Assembly (NCBI GenBank): GCA_025964935.1
Contig: JAOPXW010000162.1
Span: 1 to 6,248, forward strand
Length of the DNA stretch: 6,248 nucleotides
Origin: Friedmanniella sp.
GTDB taxonomy: Bacteria; Actinomycetota; Actinomycetes; Propionibacteriales; Propionibacteriaceae
Direction of reading: 5' to 3'
Shown: positions 5,280 to 6,248 of the stretch, in pieces
Numbering within the stretch: the stretch's first letter is position 1
Layout: the number at the start of each line of letters is the position of its first letter
The notes under the pieces: model-generated
What the model saw: the letters and a program-made list of their open reading frames with translations, nothing else
Told to the model about the DNA's origin: nothing
Database searches by the model: none
Program-made: the position numbers and the translations under genes

Positions 5280-5993
5280 GTGGCCACCTCCAGCCCGTCC
5301 GGCTCGACCTCCGGCGCGGGCGGCTGCCCGACCGGGCCGAGGCGTCCGCGTACGGCTCGCCGCCTGACTGCGGCCCTGCTCGTCCTCGGCGGCCTGGCGG
5401 TCGGCGGCTGCGCAGGACCGGGGACAGCACCCGGGGCCCAGCCTCCCGCGGCGGGGTCGGCCCGGCCGGACACCTCCGGCGCCGACCCGACCCAGAGCGT
5501 CCCCGCCGCCCGGGAGGGCCGACCGGGCCCCACGGCCCGGATCCGGTTCGTCCCCACCCGGGTGGTGCTGCCCGGGGGCTCCGAGGCTCCGGTCGCACCG
5601 GCCGAGACCGTCGACGGTGAGCTGAAGGTGCCGGAGGACGTGGCCCACGTGGGCTGGTGGGACGGCAGCGCCGCCGCCGGTGACCCCTTCGGCCACACCG
5701 TCATCGCCGGTCACGTGGACTCCGCGACCGAGGGCCTGGGCTACTTCGCCCGACTGCTGCGGATCAAGCCGGGCGAGGTCGTCACGGTCACCGGCGCCGG
5801 GCACCGGCTGAGCTACCGCGTCATCTCGGTCAGGACGATCACCAAGCAGACCCTGGCGACGTCGGGGTCCATCTTCGACCAGACCGGGGATCCTCGGCTG
5901 GTCCTGATCACCTGCGGCGGAACCTACCGACGCGGCACCGGCTACGACAGCAATGTGGTGGTCATGGCCGAGCCGCTCGGCCCGGCGCACTGA
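5280..5993 (+). CDS. class F-type sortase with lipobox-like N-terminus
   Basis: The product has 237 residues. Sortases are cysteine transpeptidases on the outer face of the membrane that cleave sorting signals and join proteins to the cell envelope. The catalytic domain spans about 85-231: VGWWDGSAAAGDPFGHTVIAGHVDS with catalytic H145, and LVLITCGG with nucleophile C212 (bases 5913-5915), then GYDSNVVVMA. The TCGG and NVVV motifs point to class F. The catalytic Arg is uncertain: R217/R218 are close to C212, while the usual YRDN reads YDSN. The N-terminus has a basic stretch (RRPRTARR, 21-28), a hydrophobic core (29-41) and VGGC with C44, which resembles a lipoprotein signal. Residues 45-84 are a Pro/Ala/Gly linker. 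GTG 5280 follows the previous stop directly, in the same frame. It has no Shine-Dalgarno, and no ATG/GTG/TTG occurs before the signal segment, so translation probably depends on coupling. Confidence 0.9.
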   Translation: MATSSPSGSTSGAGGCPTGPRRPRTARRLTAALLVLGGLAVGGCAGPGTAPGAQPPAAGSARPDTSGADPTQSVPAAREGRPGPTARIRFVPTRVVLPGGSEAPVAPAETVDGELKVPEDVAHVGWWDGSAAAGDPFGHTVIAGHVDSATEGLGYFARLLRIKPGEVVTVTGAGHRLSYRVISVRTITKQTLATSGSIFDQTGDPRLVLITCGGTYRRGTGYDSNVVVMAEPLGPAH

Positions 5994-6026
5994 CGCCCGC
6001 GCCCGGAGGTCCCGGCGCGGGCGTCA
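5991..6026. terminator. 13-bp perfect hairpin, likely bidirectional terminator
   Basis: TGACGCCCGCGCC (5991-6003) and its exact reverse complement GGCGCGGGCGTCA (6014-6026) enclose a 10-nt loop. The left arm includes the sortase stop codon. It lies between convergent genes, 28 nt from the stop of the minus-strand gene at 6055-6057, so it can serve both. There is no T-tract on either side, as is usual for actinobacterial terminators. Confidence 0.65.
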
Positions 6027-6054
6027 TCCCGGTGGTCCGGGGTCGTGCTGCGGG

Positions 6055-6248
6055 TCAGTCGCTGCTGGCGTCACTGCTGCTGGGCGCGGCGGCGTCGGCG
6101 CTCGCGGAGGCGCCCGATCCGCCGCGACGGCGACGACGGCGCTTGCGCGGTGCGGAGGCGTCACCGGACGCGGTGCCGGGGGCGCCGGCCTCGTCCACGG
6201 GGGCGCGGTCGACCGGGGCGTGGTCGGCTACGGCCGCCTCGCCGTCGT
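6055..6248 (-). CDS. C-terminal tail of a basic-tailed protein, probably a DEAD-box RNA helicase (partial)
   Basis: Reading the minus strand from 6246 gives 63 codons and a TGA at 6057-6055; the gene extends beyond the right edge. The segment is low-complexity: an Ala/Asp/Pro/Val-rich stretch, then RKRRRRRRGG (Arg/Lys run at 6147-6124), then a Ser/Ala/Asp-rich end finishing SSSDASSD. Strong G/C third positions and the convergent hairpin just beyond its stop support a real gene. Tails of this kind occur on actinobacterial DEAD-box helicases, where they bind RNA, and such a gene lies near the Rv3213c-like ParA in mycobacteria as I recall. A ribonuclease E/G or another RNA-binding protein would look the same, since no catalytic domain is visible. 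Confidence 0.6.
   Translation of the reverse strand, partial: DGEAAVADHAPVDRAPVDEAGAPGTASGDASAPRKRRRRRRGGSGASASADAAAPSSSDASSD

Noticed and set aside
4625..5704. 359-codon minus-strand frame across the DUF4397 and sortase genes
   Set aside because: It is antisense to two genes with signal peptides and catalytic motifs, and no domain is recognisable.

Overview
The window is about 6.2 kb of very GC-rich, densely coding DNA with GTG starts and strong G/C third-position bias. The gene families present (180-kDa-type NAD-glutamate dehydrogenase, class F sortase beside a DUF4397 protein, orphan ParA near a basic-tailed helicase-like gene) indicate a high-GC actinobacterium. A Geodermatophilales/Nakamurellales-like soil lineage is my best guess, from general impression only. 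It looks like ordinary chromosome: no insertion sequence, phage gene, tRNA, rRNA or CRISPR array was seen.

Layout, left to right. (1) Positions 1-1624, plus strand: the C-terminal third of a large NAD-specific glutamate dehydrogenase, cut by the left edge; a 28-bp imperfect tandem duplication spans its stop codon. (2) 1726-2580, plus: a PHP-family metallophosphoesterase with all expected metal-ligand motifs. (3) 3498-2617, minus and convergent with it: an aldo/keto reductase of the PdxI/YdbC type (pyridoxal reductase-like). (4) 3556-4383, plus and divergent from the reductase: a ParA/Soj-like ATPase with no ParB partner nearby. (5) 4512-5279 and 5280-5993, plus: a secreted protein with two DUF4397-like repeats, immediately followed by a class F-type sortase. 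They share a clear promoter (4431-4459) with a 10-bp palindrome at the expected transcription start. (6) 6248-6055, minus: the last 63 residues of a protein with a poly-arginine tail, probably a DEAD-box RNA helicase or other RNA-binding protein. A 13-bp perfect hairpin separates it from the sortase gene.

The first four genes look like independent housekeeping functions: amino-acid catabolism, nucleotide/RNA end turnover, vitamin B6 or carbonyl reduction, and a positioning ATPase. The unit worth attention is the DUF4397-sortase pair. The two reading frames are in the same phase and are separated by a single UGA codon followed at once by GUG. The sortase carries a lipobox-like N-terminus. The presumed partner has a Gly/Ser/Thr-rich tail but no visible LPXTG-type sorting signal.
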